Below are positions 54,001 to 63,026 of a stretch of 64,000 bases of DNA, one piece after another. The position numbers and the translations under genes were made by a program. The notes under the pieces are model-generated. The model searched no databases. It was not told the DNA's origin and saw only the letters and a list, made by a program, of their open reading frames with translations. Origin of the DNA: Solwaraspora sp. WMMD406 (GTDB taxonomy: Bacteria > Actinomycetota > Actinomycetes > Mycobacteriales > Micromonosporaceae). How positions within the stretch are numbered: the first letter of the stretch is position 1; each line of letters starts with the position of its first letter. Location: positions 3,100,001-3,164,000 of the forward strand of contig NZ_JARUBF010000001.1 in the NCBI RefSeq assembly GCF_029626025.1, read 5' to 3'.

Positions 54001-55179
54001 TCAGCCTTCCGTCCGCGCCGGCGCCGCCACGGCGGCACCGGCTTCGTCGTGGGCCGCGTCGAAACGCAGCAGTTGCCGGATCGCCCGGCCGTCGGCCAGG
54101 TCGTCCAATGCCTGGTTGATGTCTCCGAGGTCGAGGGTGGCGGTGTGCAGCGCCTCGACCGGCAGCCGGCCGGCGCGCCACAGCGCCACGAACCGGGGGA
54201 TGTCCCGTTGCGGTATGCAGTCACCCAGGTAGGAACCGAGCAGCTGCTTGCCTTCGCCGGCGAACGCGAGCGCCGACGTGCCGAGGCGGCTGTCCGGATG
54301 CGGCAGGCCGACGGCGATCGCCCGCCCACCCCGGACCAGCGCCGCCAGACAGGCGTCCAGCACGCCGGCGCTGCCGACCGTCTCCACCGCCACGTCCACC
54401 CCGCCGCCGGGCAGCCCGGCGATCAGCGCCGCCGCCTCGTCCGGGTCGACCGCCACGGTGGCACCGACCCGCAGCGCCACCTCCCGTTTGGCCGGCACCG
54501 GGTCGACGGCGACGACGGGATGCGCGCCGGCCAGCCGGGCACCCATCACGGCGGCCAGCCCGACGCCGCCCAGCCCGTACACGGCGACCGCCTCGCCGGG
54601 TCGGGTACCGGCCGTGTGCAGCACCGCCCCGGCACCGGTGAGCACCGCGCAGCCGAACATGGCGGCCACCTCGTCCGGCACGTCCGGGTCGATCACCACC
54701 GCCGACTCCCGGGCCACCACGACGTGGTCGGCGAACGCCGACACCCCGAGCTGGTGGCGTACCGGCGCGCCGGTCGCGTCGGCGAGCAGCGGCGGGCCGT
54801 GCAGCAGCTCACCGGCGGCGTTGGCCGCCGCGCCCCGCGCGCACAGCGCGACCCGCCCGGCGGCGCACTGCCGGCACCGGCCGCAGCTGGGCACGAACAC
54901 CAGCACCACGTGGTCGCCGGGGCGTACGTCGGTGACGCCGGGGCCGACCTGTTCGACGACCCCGGCCGCTTCGTGGCCGAGCGCCATCGGCAGCGGGCGC
55001 ACCCGGTTTCCGTCGACCACCGACAGGTCGGAGTGGCACACCCCGGCGGTCCGTACGGCGACCAGCAGCTCCCCGGCGCGCGGGGCGCCCAGGGTCAGCT
55101 CCTCGACGGCGACCGGGGCGCTGTCGCGGTACGGGCGCTGCCGGGTGGTGTGCCGCAGCACGGCGGAACGGATCCGCAT
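54001..55179 (-). CDS. Zinc-dependent alcohol dehydrogenase (class III-like MDR family)
   Basis: A 392-residue medium-chain dehydrogenase. Catalytic zinc ligands are in TAGVCHSDLS (Cys) and LGHEAAGVVEQVG (His/Glu); the structural zinc site is CGRCRQCAAGRVALC. The Rossmann loop is VYGLGGVGLAAVMGARLAG, and the block VETVGSAGVLDACLAALVRG is typical. Related enzymes oxidise aryl alcohols, formaldehyde adducts or sugar alcohols; the substrate is open. GGAGGAAACC precedes ATG 55179. It sits between the sugar permease genes and the aldehyde dehydrogenase, so alcohol-aldehyde-acid oxidation in series is likely. Confidence 0.88.
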   Translation of the reverse strand: MRIRSAVLRHTTRQRPYRDSAPVAVEELTLGAPRAGELLVAVRTAGVCHSDLSVVDGNRVRPLPMALGHEAAGVVEQVGPGVTDVRPGDHVVLVFVPSCGRCRQCAAGRVALCARGAAANAAGELLHGPPLLADATGAPVRHQLGVSAFADHVVVARESAVVIDPDVPDEVAAMFGCAVLTGAGAVLHTAGTRPGEAVAVYGLGGVGLAAVMGARLAGAHPVVAVDPVPAKREVALRVGATVAVDPDEAAALIAGLPGGGVDVAVETVGSAGVLDACLAALVRGGRAIAVGLPHPDSRLGTSALAFAGEGKQLLGSYLGDCIPQRDIPRFVALWRAGRLPVEALHTATLDLGDINQALDDLADGRAIRQLLRFDAAHDEAGAAVAAPARTEG

Positions 55180-55225
55180 GGTTTCCTCCAGTCGGCCTGG
55201 CGGGCCTTTCCGGCTTCGCCGGGCG

Positions 55226-56122
55226 TCAGCCCTTGACCGCGCCGAAGCTCAGGCCACGGGCCATCTGCTTCTGCACGAAGATCGAGAAGATCAGGGCGGG
55301 GATCATGATCACGGTGCCGGCGGCGGCCATGCCGCCCCAGTCGGTGCCCTGTTCGCCGAGGAACGCGGTCATCGACAGCGGCAGGGTGTTCGCCTCGCGG
55401 CTGGTCAGCATCAGCGCGTACAGGAATTCGTTCCAGGCGAACATGCCGACCAGGACGCTGGTCGCGGCCAGCCCGCCGGACGACATCGGCAGCACCACCC
55501 GCCACAGCGCGACCAGTCGGGAGCAGCCGTCCACCCAGGCGGCCTCCTCCACCTCGACCGGCAGGTCCTGGAAGAAGCCGTGCATCATCCACACCGCGTA
55601 CGGGATGTTCATCGCCGAATAGATGATGATCATGCTGGCCCGGGTGTCGAAGACCTCCAGGGCCTTCAAACCGAGGAACAACGGCACCACCGTGCTGATC
55701 GGCGGCACGAACCGGGTGGACAGGAACAGGAAGCTGATCGTCCGGCTGCCCGACGGGCGCAACCGGGCCAGCCCGTACGCGGCGAGGACCCCCAGCACCA
55801 TCGTGATCAGCGTCGAGGTGCCGGTGATGATCAGACTGTTGGTCAGGAACGACACCACCCGAGACTGGCTGAAGTAGGCCGCGTAGTTGGTCCAGTCCGG
55901 TGCCACGAAGATCCGGGGTGGGATCTCGTACGCCTCGGTCCGGCTCTTGAACGAGGTCATCAGGATCCAGTAGATCGGTACCAGATAACCGACCGCCAGG
56001 AGCGTGACCAGCGTGTACTTGATGATGGTGGTGCCGGTCCGGCGGCGGTTGGGCCGCCGGGCGGCACCGGCCGGGCGGGTCCGGCCCGCCGGCGGCGACG
56101 ACGGTACGGTCGTGGTGGTCAT
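55226..56122 (-). CDS. Sugar ABC transporter permease, MalG type
   Basis: A 298-residue permease of a CUT1-type sugar importer with six helices. The N-terminus is basic, then TIIKYTLVTLLAVGYLVPIY. The cytoplasmic EAA loop reads EEAAWVDGCSRLVALWRVVL-P, and FIGMFAWNEFLYALMLTS-type sequence is at the end. It couples with the MalF-type protein encoded just upstream (4 nt gap). The substrate is likely an oligosaccharide or glycoside released or handled by the GH35 enzyme. Confidence 0.9.
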   Translation of the reverse strand: MTTTTVPSSPPAGRTRPAGAARRPNRRRTGTTIIKYTLVTLLAVGYLVPIYWILMTSFKSRTEAYEIPPRIFVAPDWTNYAAYFSQSRVVSFLTNSLIITGTSTLITMVLGVLAAYGLARLRPSGSRTISFLFLSTRFVPPISTVVPLFLGLKALEVFDTRASMIIIYSAMNIPYAVWMMHGFFQDLPVEVEEAAWVDGCSRLVALWRVVLPMSSGGLAATSVLVGMFAWNEFLYALMLTSREANTLPLSMTAFLGEQGTDWGGMAAAGTVIMIPALIFSIFVQKQMARGLSFGAVKG

Positions 56123-56126
56123 CGGC

Positions 56127-57068
56127 TCAACCCCGATCTGTCCGGGTGCCGCGCATCAACCCGATGGCGATACCGCTCATCAGCACGAACATGAGCATGG
56201 CGATGGCCGAGCTCTGGCCGAAGTCGAGATTGACGAAGGCCCGCCGCCACACCGCCAGCGACAGCAGTTCGGTCGCCCCACCCGGGCCGCCCTGGGTCAT
56301 CGTGTAGACGTGGTCGAAGCCGCGGAACGCCCAGGTGAAGCGGAACAGCAGGGCGATGACGAGCAGCGGCATGATCGCCGGCAGGGTGACGTTGCGGAAG
56401 ATCTGCCACGAGTTGGCGCCGTCGATCCGGGCGGCCTCCACCGGATCCACCGGCGCGGCCTCCAGCCCGGCCAGCAGCAGCATGAACACGAACGGCGTCC
56501 ACTGCCACACGTCGACCACGATGATCGCCACCATCGCCAGGGTCGGATCTCCCAGCCAGCTGCCGCCGTACCCGACGGCGTCGCTGATCAGGGTGACCAG
56601 GCCGACCTGGTCGTTGAACAGGAACCGCCACATCACCCCGACCACCGCCGGCGCCATCAGCATCGGCAGGAAGAACGCGGTCCGGAAGATCCGCCGCCCC
56701 CAGCCGATCTGGTTGACCAGCAACGCCAGCAGCAGGCCCAGCACCAGCGACAGCCCCACCGTGCTGACCGTGTAAACCGTCGTGTTGACCGCCGCCGACC
56801 GTACCGCCGGATCGGTCAGCACCACCCGGTAGTTGTCCCACCCGGCGAAGGTCCGGTCCTGGTCGATCAACTTGTGGTTACGGGTGCTCAGCCAGAGCGT
56901 GTACAGCAGCGGGAACAGGCTGACCACCCCGACGACCAGGAACGCCGGCAACACGTACAGGTGTCCGGTGGAGAAGCGGAACCGGCGGGCGGGCCGCCGC
57001 CGCGCCACCGACCCGGAGGTCGGCGGCCCGGCGGCGGCACCCGTACGGCGGGTGAGCGCGGCGGGCAT
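56127..57068 (-). CDS. Sugar ABC transporter permease, MalF type
   Basis: A 313-residue permease with six helices (YVLPAFLVVGVVSLFPLLYT; TVYTVSTVGLSLVLGLLLAL; MVAIIVVDVWQWTPFVFMLL). The EAA loop is EAARIDGANSWQIFRNVTLP. Asn-rich FAGWDNYRVVLTDPAVR before the first large helix is standard. Its ATG 57068 is 2 nt from the binding-protein stop. No ATPase gene is in the operon; a shared MsiK-type ATPase encoded elsewhere would be needed, as is common in actinomycetes. Confidence 0.9.
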   Translation of the reverse strand: MPAALTRRTGAAAGPPTSGSVARRRPARRFRFSTGHLYVLPAFLVVGVVSLFPLLYTLWLSTRNHKLIDQDRTFAGWDNYRVVLTDPAVRSAAVNTTVYTVSTVGLSLVLGLLLALLVNQIGWGRRIFRTAFFLPMLMAPAVVGVMWRFLFNDQVGLVTLISDAVGYGGSWLGDPTLAMVAIIVVDVWQWTPFVFMLLLAGLEAAPVDPVEAARIDGANSWQIFRNVTLPAIMPLLVIALLFRFTWAFRGFDHVYTMTQGGPGGATELLSLAVWRRAFVNLDFGQSSAIAMLMFVLMSGIAIGLMRGTRTDRG

Positions 57069-57070
57069 GG

Positions 57071-58354
57071 TCAGGAACCCAGTTCCCGGTTGACCGCGTC
57101 GGCCGCCGCGTCCAGCCCGGCCTGCGCGTCACCACCGCCGGCGAGGGTGCCCTGCAACTCGGTGGCGATCAGGTTCTCGATCGACGAGATGTTCGGCAGC
57201 TTCGGGTACGACCAGGCGGTCTGCGCCGCCTGCTCGGCGGTGGCGAACGACGGATACTGCTCCTGCAACTCGGTCAGCAGGTCTGCCCGGGCCGGCACGA
57301 TCGCGCCTTCGGCGCTGGTGGTCATCCACTCCACCAGGTCCGGTGACATCAGGTACTGCACCAGCAGGTACGCCGCCTCGGGGTTGGGGCTGCCGGCGGC
57401 GACCGCCAACGCCCAGGTGTTCAGCTTCGAGGTGCTTTCGCCACCGGCGGTGGCCGGCGGCAGGGTGGCGTACCCGATGTCGCCGGCGACCTGCGAGTCG
57501 GCGCCTTCGACGACGCTGGCCTGGAACGGCACCAGCAGGTCGGTGGCGGTGGCGCCCTGCGCCATCAGCGCGGCGTTGTCGTCGTAGGTGCGGTTCAGGT
57601 AGCCCTGCGGCGACACCGTGGTCAGCTCCCGCAGGAACTCCAACGCCTCCACGCCTTCCGGCGAGTTGAACGCCGCCTCAGTGCCCTCGTCGTTGAGGAA
57701 CTGGCCGCCGTTGAGAATCACCAGGTCCATGAAGACCTCGGTGAACGACGCCGGTGCCAGGCTCAGCCCGACCCCGGAGGTCCCGTCGCCGCTGGCCGCC
57801 CGGGCCGCCGCCAGCCAGCCGTCCCAGTCCGCCGGCGGCTGTTCGACCAGGTCACTGCGGTAGAACATGATCAGGGTGTTGAACTTCCACGGCAGGGCGA
57901 GCAGTTGCCCGTCCACCCGGTTCGCTTCCAGCAGCGGCTCCGGAATGCCGTCGATGTCGAAGTCGGGATCGTAGAGGTCGTCGTCGGCCAGGTAGTCGTC
58001 CAGTGGCTGCAGCCAGCCGGCGGCCTGGTACTCGCCGAGCCAGAAGTCCGGCACCGCGGTCACGTCGTACGAGCCGGTGCCGCCGGAGAGTTCGAGGACC
58101 TGCTTGTTGTGCAGGTCGGAGTAGGGCACCGTGTCCATCTCGACCTCGATGCCGGTCTCGGCGGTGAAGTCGGCCAGCTTCTCCTGCATCAGGTCGGCGT
58201 CGTAACCGGCGTGGCGAAGGAACCGCAGGGTGACCCCGGCGTACGGGTCGTCCGGGTCGGTGGTGGTGTCGCCGCTACCGCAGGCGGTGGCCACCAGGGT
58301 GACCGCGGCGAGTCCGGCTATCAGGCGGGACGTGCGTGAGATGTTCCATGTCAT
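57071..58354 (-). CDS. Sugar-binding lipoprotein of an ABC importer
   Basis: A 427-residue family 1 extracellular solute-binding protein. Signal peptide SRLIAGLAAVTLVATACGSG ends in the lipobox ATAC, so it is anchored outside the membrane. The mature protein has FLRHAGYDADLMQEKLADFT, VTAVPDFWLGEYQAAGWLQP, LLALPWKFNTLIMFYRSDLV and, near the end, SSIENLIATELQGTLAGGGD. The family and the adjacent permeases indicate import of oligosaccharides. GGGAGAC precedes ATG 58354. Confidence 0.9.
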   Translation of the reverse strand: MTWNISRTSRLIAGLAAVTLVATACGSGDTTTDPDDPYAGVTLRFLRHAGYDADLMQEKLADFTAETGIEVEMDTVPYSDLHNKQVLELSGGTGSYDVTAVPDFWLGEYQAAGWLQPLDDYLADDDLYDPDFDIDGIPEPLLEANRVDGQLLALPWKFNTLIMFYRSDLVEQPPADWDGWLAAARAASGDGTSGVGLSLAPASFTEVFMDLVILNGGQFLNDEGTEAAFNSPEGVEALEFLRELTTVSPQGYLNRTYDDNAALMAQGATATDLLVPFQASVVEGADSQVAGDIGYATLPPATAGGESTSKLNTWALAVAAGSPNPEAAYLLVQYLMSPDLVEWMTTSAEGAIVPARADLLTELQEQYPSFATAEQAAQTAWSYPKLPNISSIENLIATELQGTLAGGGDAQAGLDAAADAVNRELGS

Positions 58355-58374
58355 GGCTGTCTCCCTTTACGCGT

Positions 58375-59148
58375 TCAGAGACGGAAAACGCGGCGGGCGT
58401 TTCCAGCGAAAATCTGCTGCTTCACGGAATCGGGTACCGATGAGTGGTTGACGATGTCGATGTCGATCGAGTGGTCGAAATACGGGTTGTCGCTGCCGAA
58501 CAACAGCCGGTCGGCGCCGATACCGGCGACGGCCTTTTCGATCGGCCAGAGATGGTGGTGCGAGATGCAGGTGTCGAAGACCATGTTCGGCGCCCGGGAG
58601 GCGAGGTCGATGCTCGCCGACAGGTGGGTGGTGTCCATCATCGGGTGGGCGTTGACGAAGGTCACCGACGGGAACGCCGCCGCCAGCCTGCCCAGCTGGA
58701 ACGGTGCCTCCAGGATGGAATGCTGAGCGGTGTGCGCCTGCACCACCTGGTTGTCGTAGCCGGCCAGCCGATCCAGGATGGCGAACATCGACGGATGGTC
58801 CAGCGGCAGCCCGGCGAAGTCGTTGTGGAACATCAACCCGTGCAGGCCCAGCGCGTCCACGACCCGGTCGACCTCGCTGAGGGCGGGTGCCCCGTGCCGT
58901 GGCTCGACCACCCCGAGGCCGCGCGGAAACCGGTCCGGCCACTTGCGTACCGCCTCGGCGATGTTGTCGTTCTGCGTCGCCGAGTCCGCGATGCCGTTCG
59001 GATCCTCGTACCCGGGAATGGGGGAGATGACGGCCTGGGCGATCCCGTTGTCGTCCATTTTTCGCAGCACGTCCTCGGCGCTGCCGGCGACGGCGAGTGT
59101 GGAACTGATGCCGATGTGCGCGTGGACGTCGATGATGTCGTGGGACAT
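58375..59148 (-). CDS. Amidohydrolase-2 family hydrolase
   Basis: A 257-residue metal-dependent TIM-barrel hydrolase. The N-terminal metal motif is IIDVHAHIG (two His), then FVNAHPMMDTTHL (His), CISHHHLWPIEKAV, and GADRLLFGSDNPYFDHS with the metal Asp. The family includes lactonases and decarboxylases acting on aromatic or sugar lactones. In this operon a sugar-lactone hydrolase is possible, but the reaction cannot be named. GGAGGG precedes ATG 59148. It is 20 nt before the binding-protein gene start and follows the GH35 gene by 83 nt. Confidence 0.85.
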   Translation of the reverse strand: MSHDIIDVHAHIGISSTLAVAGSAEDVLRKMDDNGIAQAVISPIPGYEDPNGIADSATQNDNIAEAVRKWPDRFPRGLGVVEPRHGAPALSEVDRVVDALGLHGLMFHNDFAGLPLDHPSMFAILDRLAGYDNQVVQAHTAQHSILEAPFQLGRLAAAFPSVTFVNAHPMMDTTHLSASIDLASRAPNMVFDTCISHHHLWPIEKAVAGIGADRLLFGSDNPYFDHSIDIDIVNHSSVPDSVKQQIFAGNARRVFRL

Positions 59149-59231
59149 GGCGGTGCCCTCCAACCATTTCTCGTCAATGGTGCTGAACTACCTGTCGAGC
59201 TGTCCGGATCTCACTCGGCGGGCCCGGGACT

Positions 59232-61721
59232 TCATGTGTCGAGTCGCAGTTCGGCGGTGCCGTCGTGGTGGCGCAGCGACACGACGTGCACCTCGTCGAC
59301 CGGTTCGGTGTGGAACGGCGCACCGTTCCACGAGCCGCTGGTCGGCCGGTCGAACGCCAGTTCCACCGGGGCGAGCCGGTCGCCACGGGCGGTGAACGCC
59401 GTCCGCTCGGTGTTGGTCGGGGTCAGCTCGGTCGTCGCGTACACCATCCGGGTGTAGCCGAGATCCAGGTCCAGCCAGAGCTGGTAGACGCTCTTGGCGT
59501 CAACCGCCAGCTCACCGACGTGCGGGAAGGTGACCGGGGCCTCGCCGTCGAGCGCGACGGTGACCCGGCCGGTCCCGTCACCGCCGGCGACGTTGGCGAC
59601 GGTGACGAGCTTGGCGGGCGAGTCGGGCCGGTGCCGCAGCACCGCGTGCAGCCGCTCGCCGGTCGTGGTGACCCGCCGACGCACCCCGGCGGCGTCGAGC
59701 AGGACGGTACGGAAGAAGTCCTGGCTGTCGCGGGTCAGATAGGACGGGTACACGCCCATCACCAGCACCTGGCCGCGCCCGGCCGGCCGGCGGAAGATCA
59801 CCGGTCGGCCCTCGTGGGTGGCCAGCACCTCGGCGTCGTCGCCGATCCCGGCGAAGGTCCGCAGCCCCCGGTCGACGGCCACCTCCGGCATGCCGGCGTC
59901 GCCCTCGCCGGTGCCGTCGATGGTCAGGAACCGGGTCCGGCCCGGCTCCATGCCGGGGATCGGCACCTCGGTCTCGGTCAGCTGGTCCAGGCCGGCGAAG
60001 CGCAGGAACTCGGTCGCCGGCTCGCTGTCCAGGTCCATCGTCGGCACGGTCGGGAAGAACACCACCGTCTGCCCGGCGTCCAGCTGCCGGCGCAGCAGGT
60101 CGAAGCCCTGCCGGGGCAGCCGGCCGCTGGTCGGCACGACGACCGGCCGGTCGGTGATCGGCCGCCGCGGCGGGTGGTACGGGTTGACGAAGGTGAAGTG
60201 CGCGTTGAACTCCGTCATGATCCGGATCACGCCGTCGACCCCGTCGTACGCGTCATGACTGGCCTTGGTCGCCACCGTCGCGTACCCGAAGGTGTCCTCA
60301 CTACCCGGACTGAGCACCTCGACCTCGTCCATCCACCGGGCCTGGTACGCCAGGTCGGTGGAGAGCGCCAGGTAGAAGTCGATCTCCTTCTCGGTGTCGA
60401 CCAGCTCGCGCTGCCAGCCGTCGATCCAGGCGCCGGTACGGGCCAGCCGGTCGAAGGTGGGGTGGCGGCTGCCGTCGGGCAGCACCGGCGCGTTCCAGTG
60501 GTAGTCCCGGCCGTAGTTGTTGGACCCGGGCGGGTTGTAGCCGCCGGAGAACATGTAGATGTTGTAACCGTCCAGGCCGTGGCCGAGCGCCAGCCGGGTC
60601 AGCAGGTCGAAGTTGTAGTGCGCCCGGTTACGGGTCAGGTCGACCCAGCCCGAGGCGAGCTCGGCGACGAACGTCGGCCCGGCCAGGTCCAGCATCTTGA
60701 CCAGTTCGAGGCGGTACAGCGTGGTCGGCACCCCGATCAGGTCCTGCTCGCCACCGGACAGGTAGAGGTGGCCGGTGGTGAAGTACCGGCCTTCCTCGTG
60801 CCGGAAGAACGTCGACGCCGCCGCGTGGTCGCCACCCTTGAACATCATGTTGACCGGCTCGTTCATGGTGAACGGCACGTCGAGACCGAGGGCCCGGAAC
60901 CGCTCCACCAGATGGCTGGCGAAGGTGAAGATGTACCAGGTCTTGTAGTCCAGCCAGTCGGCGATCCGCCGCCGCCCGGCCGGGTCGGCCGCCGGGCGCC
61001 GGGGCGGGGCCAGCGCGGCCAGGTCACCGCCGGGGACCCCGTGGCGGCGGGCGACCGCCTCGGCCGAGCCGTACCGGTCGAGCAGCCAGCGCTGCCACCG
61101 ACCCGGCGTGGTGCCGTCGCCGATCGAATCGGCGTCGTAGAGGGAGTGACCCAGCCCGTACGTGAAGCAGATGTTCATCTCGTTGTCCGGCTGGCTCAGC
61201 ACGATCGGCCCGCCGTTGTCGATGGTGTAGCGGGCCAGCAACGGCACCACCTGCTCGTACCAGCCGTCCACCAGGGACAGGAAGTCCGGGTGCAGCTGGG
61301 CCGGGATCGGCACGCCGTGGCCGCGCCACAGCGCCGGCTTGCCGTCGGCGTCGCGGCTCCACACCTGCGGGTGGTTGTCGAACACCCACGCCGGGTGCCC
61401 GCCGTAGCGGAACTCGGAGTTGATGAACGGGCCGGGCCGGATCATCAGACGCAGGCCGCTGTCGGCGACCAGGTCGAGGAAACGCACCAGGTCCCGCTGC
61501 GGGTGGGTGGCGCCGGTCAGGTCCGGCGCGCCCTCGGTGGGCTCGTGCCACTCCCACGGGATGTACGTGGCGACGCAGTTGAGGTTGGCGTCGCGGGCCG
61601 CGTCGAGGCGGTGCCGCCAGCTGTCCGGTCCGGTGCGGTAGTACGGCAGTTCCCCGGAGCGTACGTACACCGGCTCGTCGTCGATCAGGATGCTTTTGCG
61701 GGCGATGCGGACACGGGTCAT
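59232..61721 (-). CDS. GH35 beta-galactosidase-like glycosidase
   Basis: An 829-residue glycoside hydrolase family 35 enzyme. N-terminal ILIDDEPVYVRSGELPYYR and CVATYIPWEWHEPTEGA are the barrel start; LMIRPGPFINSEFRYGGHPA follows. The acid/base Glu is in GGPIVLSQPDNEMN and the nucleophile Glu in TFVAELASGW, both at the expected distance. No signal peptide is visible, so it acts on imported glycosides in the cytoplasm. C-terminal beta domains complete the protein. The ATG overlaps the IclR stop (ATGA). It is the second gene of the operon, and its substrate defines the likely nutrient. Confidence 0.88.
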   Translation of the reverse strand: MTRVRIARKSILIDDEPVYVRSGELPYYRTGPDSWRHRLDAARDANLNCVATYIPWEWHEPTEGAPDLTGATHPQRDLVRFLDLVADSGLRLMIRPGPFINSEFRYGGHPAWVFDNHPQVWSRDADGKPALWRGHGVPIPAQLHPDFLSLVDGWYEQVVPLLARYTIDNGGPIVLSQPDNEMNICFTYGLGHSLYDADSIGDGTTPGRWQRWLLDRYGSAEAVARRHGVPGGDLAALAPPRRPAADPAGRRRIADWLDYKTWYIFTFASHLVERFRALGLDVPFTMNEPVNMMFKGGDHAAASTFFRHEEGRYFTTGHLYLSGGEQDLIGVPTTLYRLELVKMLDLAGPTFVAELASGWVDLTRNRAHYNFDLLTRLALGHGLDGYNIYMFSGGYNPPGSNNYGRDYHWNAPVLPDGSRHPTFDRLARTGAWIDGWQRELVDTEKEIDFYLALSTDLAYQARWMDEVEVLSPGSEDTFGYATVATKASHDAYDGVDGVIRIMTEFNAHFTFVNPYHPPRRPITDRPVVVPTSGRLPRQGFDLLRRQLDAGQTVVFFPTVPTMDLDSEPATEFLRFAGLDQLTETEVPIPGMEPGRTRFLTIDGTGEGDAGMPEVAVDRGLRTFAGIGDDAEVLATHEGRPVIFRRPAGRGQVLVMGVYPSYLTRDSQDFFRTVLLDAAGVRRRVTTTGERLHAVLRHRPDSPAKLVTVANVAGGDGTGRVTVALDGEAPVTFPHVGELAVDAKSVYQLWLDLDLGYTRMVYATTELTPTNTERTAFTARGDRLAPVELAFDRPTSGSWNGAPFHTEPVDEVHVVSLRHHDGTAELRLDT

Positions 61722-62536
61722 ACCGTCTTCCCTCCTGCGGCGACCGGTGCCGGGGACGCGGTCGGCGTGCTGTGGTTGTTGCTGGTGCGGAGCTGGTGGG
61801 TGATCGCGGTGACGGTGCGGTCCATCAGGTCACGCAGTTCGTGCACGGACTCGTCCGGGAAGCGGAACACCGGCGCGGACATGCTCAGCGCGGCGATCAC
61901 CTGACCGTCGCGGTCGCGGATCGGGCCGGCGATGCAGCGGACGGACGGGTCGAGCTCGCCGAGGTTGACCGCGTAGCCGCGCTCGCGGACCTCGGCGAGT
62001 CGCCGGTCGAGCTCCGGGCGGTCGGTCACCGTTTCGGTGGTGTACGCCGGCAGGGTGGCGTCCAGCAGTCCGTCGACGTCGACCGGTGCCCGCCAGGCCA
62101 GCAGGATCTTGCCGGCGGCGCTGGCGTGCAGCGGCATCCGTTTGCCGACCGACGAGGTGAACCGCACCGACTGGCTGCTCTCGATGAACAGGATGTCGGT
62201 GGCTTCCCGACCGACCAGCACGCTCAGATGCAGCGTCTCGTCGACCTCGTCGCGGAACCGTTCGATCCACGGCAGCGCCACCGAGGTCAACTCCTGGTGG
62301 ACGACGCCGATCGTGTTAGCCAGCGCGAGCAGCCGTGGACCGACCGTGTACGGCCCGCGACTGCGGCCCTGGGCGAGGTAACCCTCGACCACCAGAGTGG
62401 CGAGAAAATTGTGCACCGTCGTCACGTTGGCGTCGACGTGTCGGGCGATGGCCTGCAGGGTCAGTCCGCGCGGATTCGCCGCGACGGCATCGAGGATCCG
62501 CAAGGTCCTCGACACGGACTGGATGCCGGCCACCAT
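61718..62536 (-). CDS. IclR-family transcriptional regulator
   Basis: A 272-residue regulator that is the first gene of the catabolic operon. The winged HTH covers about residues 5-70: SVSRTLRILDAVAANPRGLT, QAIARHVDANVTTVHNFLAT, LVVEGYLAQG. The IclR effector domain follows (GLDTTLHLSVLVGREATD-type start, FTSSVGKRMPLHASAAGKIL, ERGYAVNLGELDPSVRCIAG). ATG 62536 or ATG 62548 both fit; AGGAGGA lies between them. A palindrome at 62564-62578 just upstream is a likely operator. It probably represses the operon until an inducer derived from the substrate binds. Confidence 0.87.
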   Translation of the reverse strand: MVAGIQSVSRTLRILDAVAANPRGLTLQAIARHVDANVTTVHNFLATLVVEGYLAQGRSRGPYTVGPRLLALANTIGVVHQELTSVALPWIERFRDEVDETLHLSVLVGREATDILFIESSQSVRFTSSVGKRMPLHASAAGKILLAWRAPVDVDGLLDATLPAYTTETVTDRPELDRRLAEVRERGYAVNLGELDPSVRCIAGPIRDRDGQVIAALSMSAPVFRFPDESVHELRDLMDRTVTAITHQLRTSNNHSTPTASPAPVAAGGKTV

Positions 62537-63026
62537 TCCTCCTGGCATTGACGGAACGTCGAATTCAATACTGTTGAAAACGACTTCATGTACGCCAAGT
62601 ATTGCCACCGCGAAATCTGATCGTCAAGGTTCGTAACCTCACCGAGATATCGATGGATACCGCTGCCATTTCAACGGAAAGCCCAGCTGGCGGCTAGGTT
62701 ATCTCGCCGCCGTAGCGGTGCGGATCGGCGTTTTCGGTGCGGCTGACCGCTGTCGTCCCGGGTGCGAGGATCGGCGGATTCTCGCCGGCTCCCGGCGGGG
62801 AACATCGGCCGGTCGGGCGGCGTTGGATCCTGGCGTTGGACCGAATAGCGCGGACGCCGCGCGGTGTGAGCGCGTGGGTGTGAGTACGCCACCGAGAGCG
62901 TCCCGCCAACGAGCGTCCAGCCAACGTCTGACAATCGTGCGTGTTCTTGTTCTGTCCCGTTCGTGACCGGTCATCGCCCGTGTGGGGTTGGTGTCTGGTT
63001 CATTCCCCTCGGAACGGAGATTCGCT
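62537..63026. other. Divergent intergenic region, catabolic operon versus C39-like peptidase
   Basis: 490 bases with no convincing gene. The left end holds the IclR operator and promoter. On the minus strand TTGACG (62628-62623) and AATACT (62604-62599) are 18 bp apart. The middle, 62700-62900, is GC-rich with no clear structure. Nothing else is recognised. Confidence 0.6.
62564..62578. promoter_or_regulatory. Candidate IclR operator
   Basis: Perfect inverted repeat TTCAA-TACTG-TTGAA (15 bp) about 28 bp upstream of the ATG at 62536. Size and position suit IclR-family autoregulation. Confidence 0.6.

Noticed and set aside
59265-61904. An 880-codon frame opposite the GH35 gene
   Set aside because: Antisense to a strongly supported enzyme, with His/Gln/Val-rich low-complexity sequence and no motif.
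62700-63000. Several short minus-strand frames upstream of the C39-like gene
   Set aside because: Arg/Pro-rich with no start signals or motifs, typical of random high-GC sequence.
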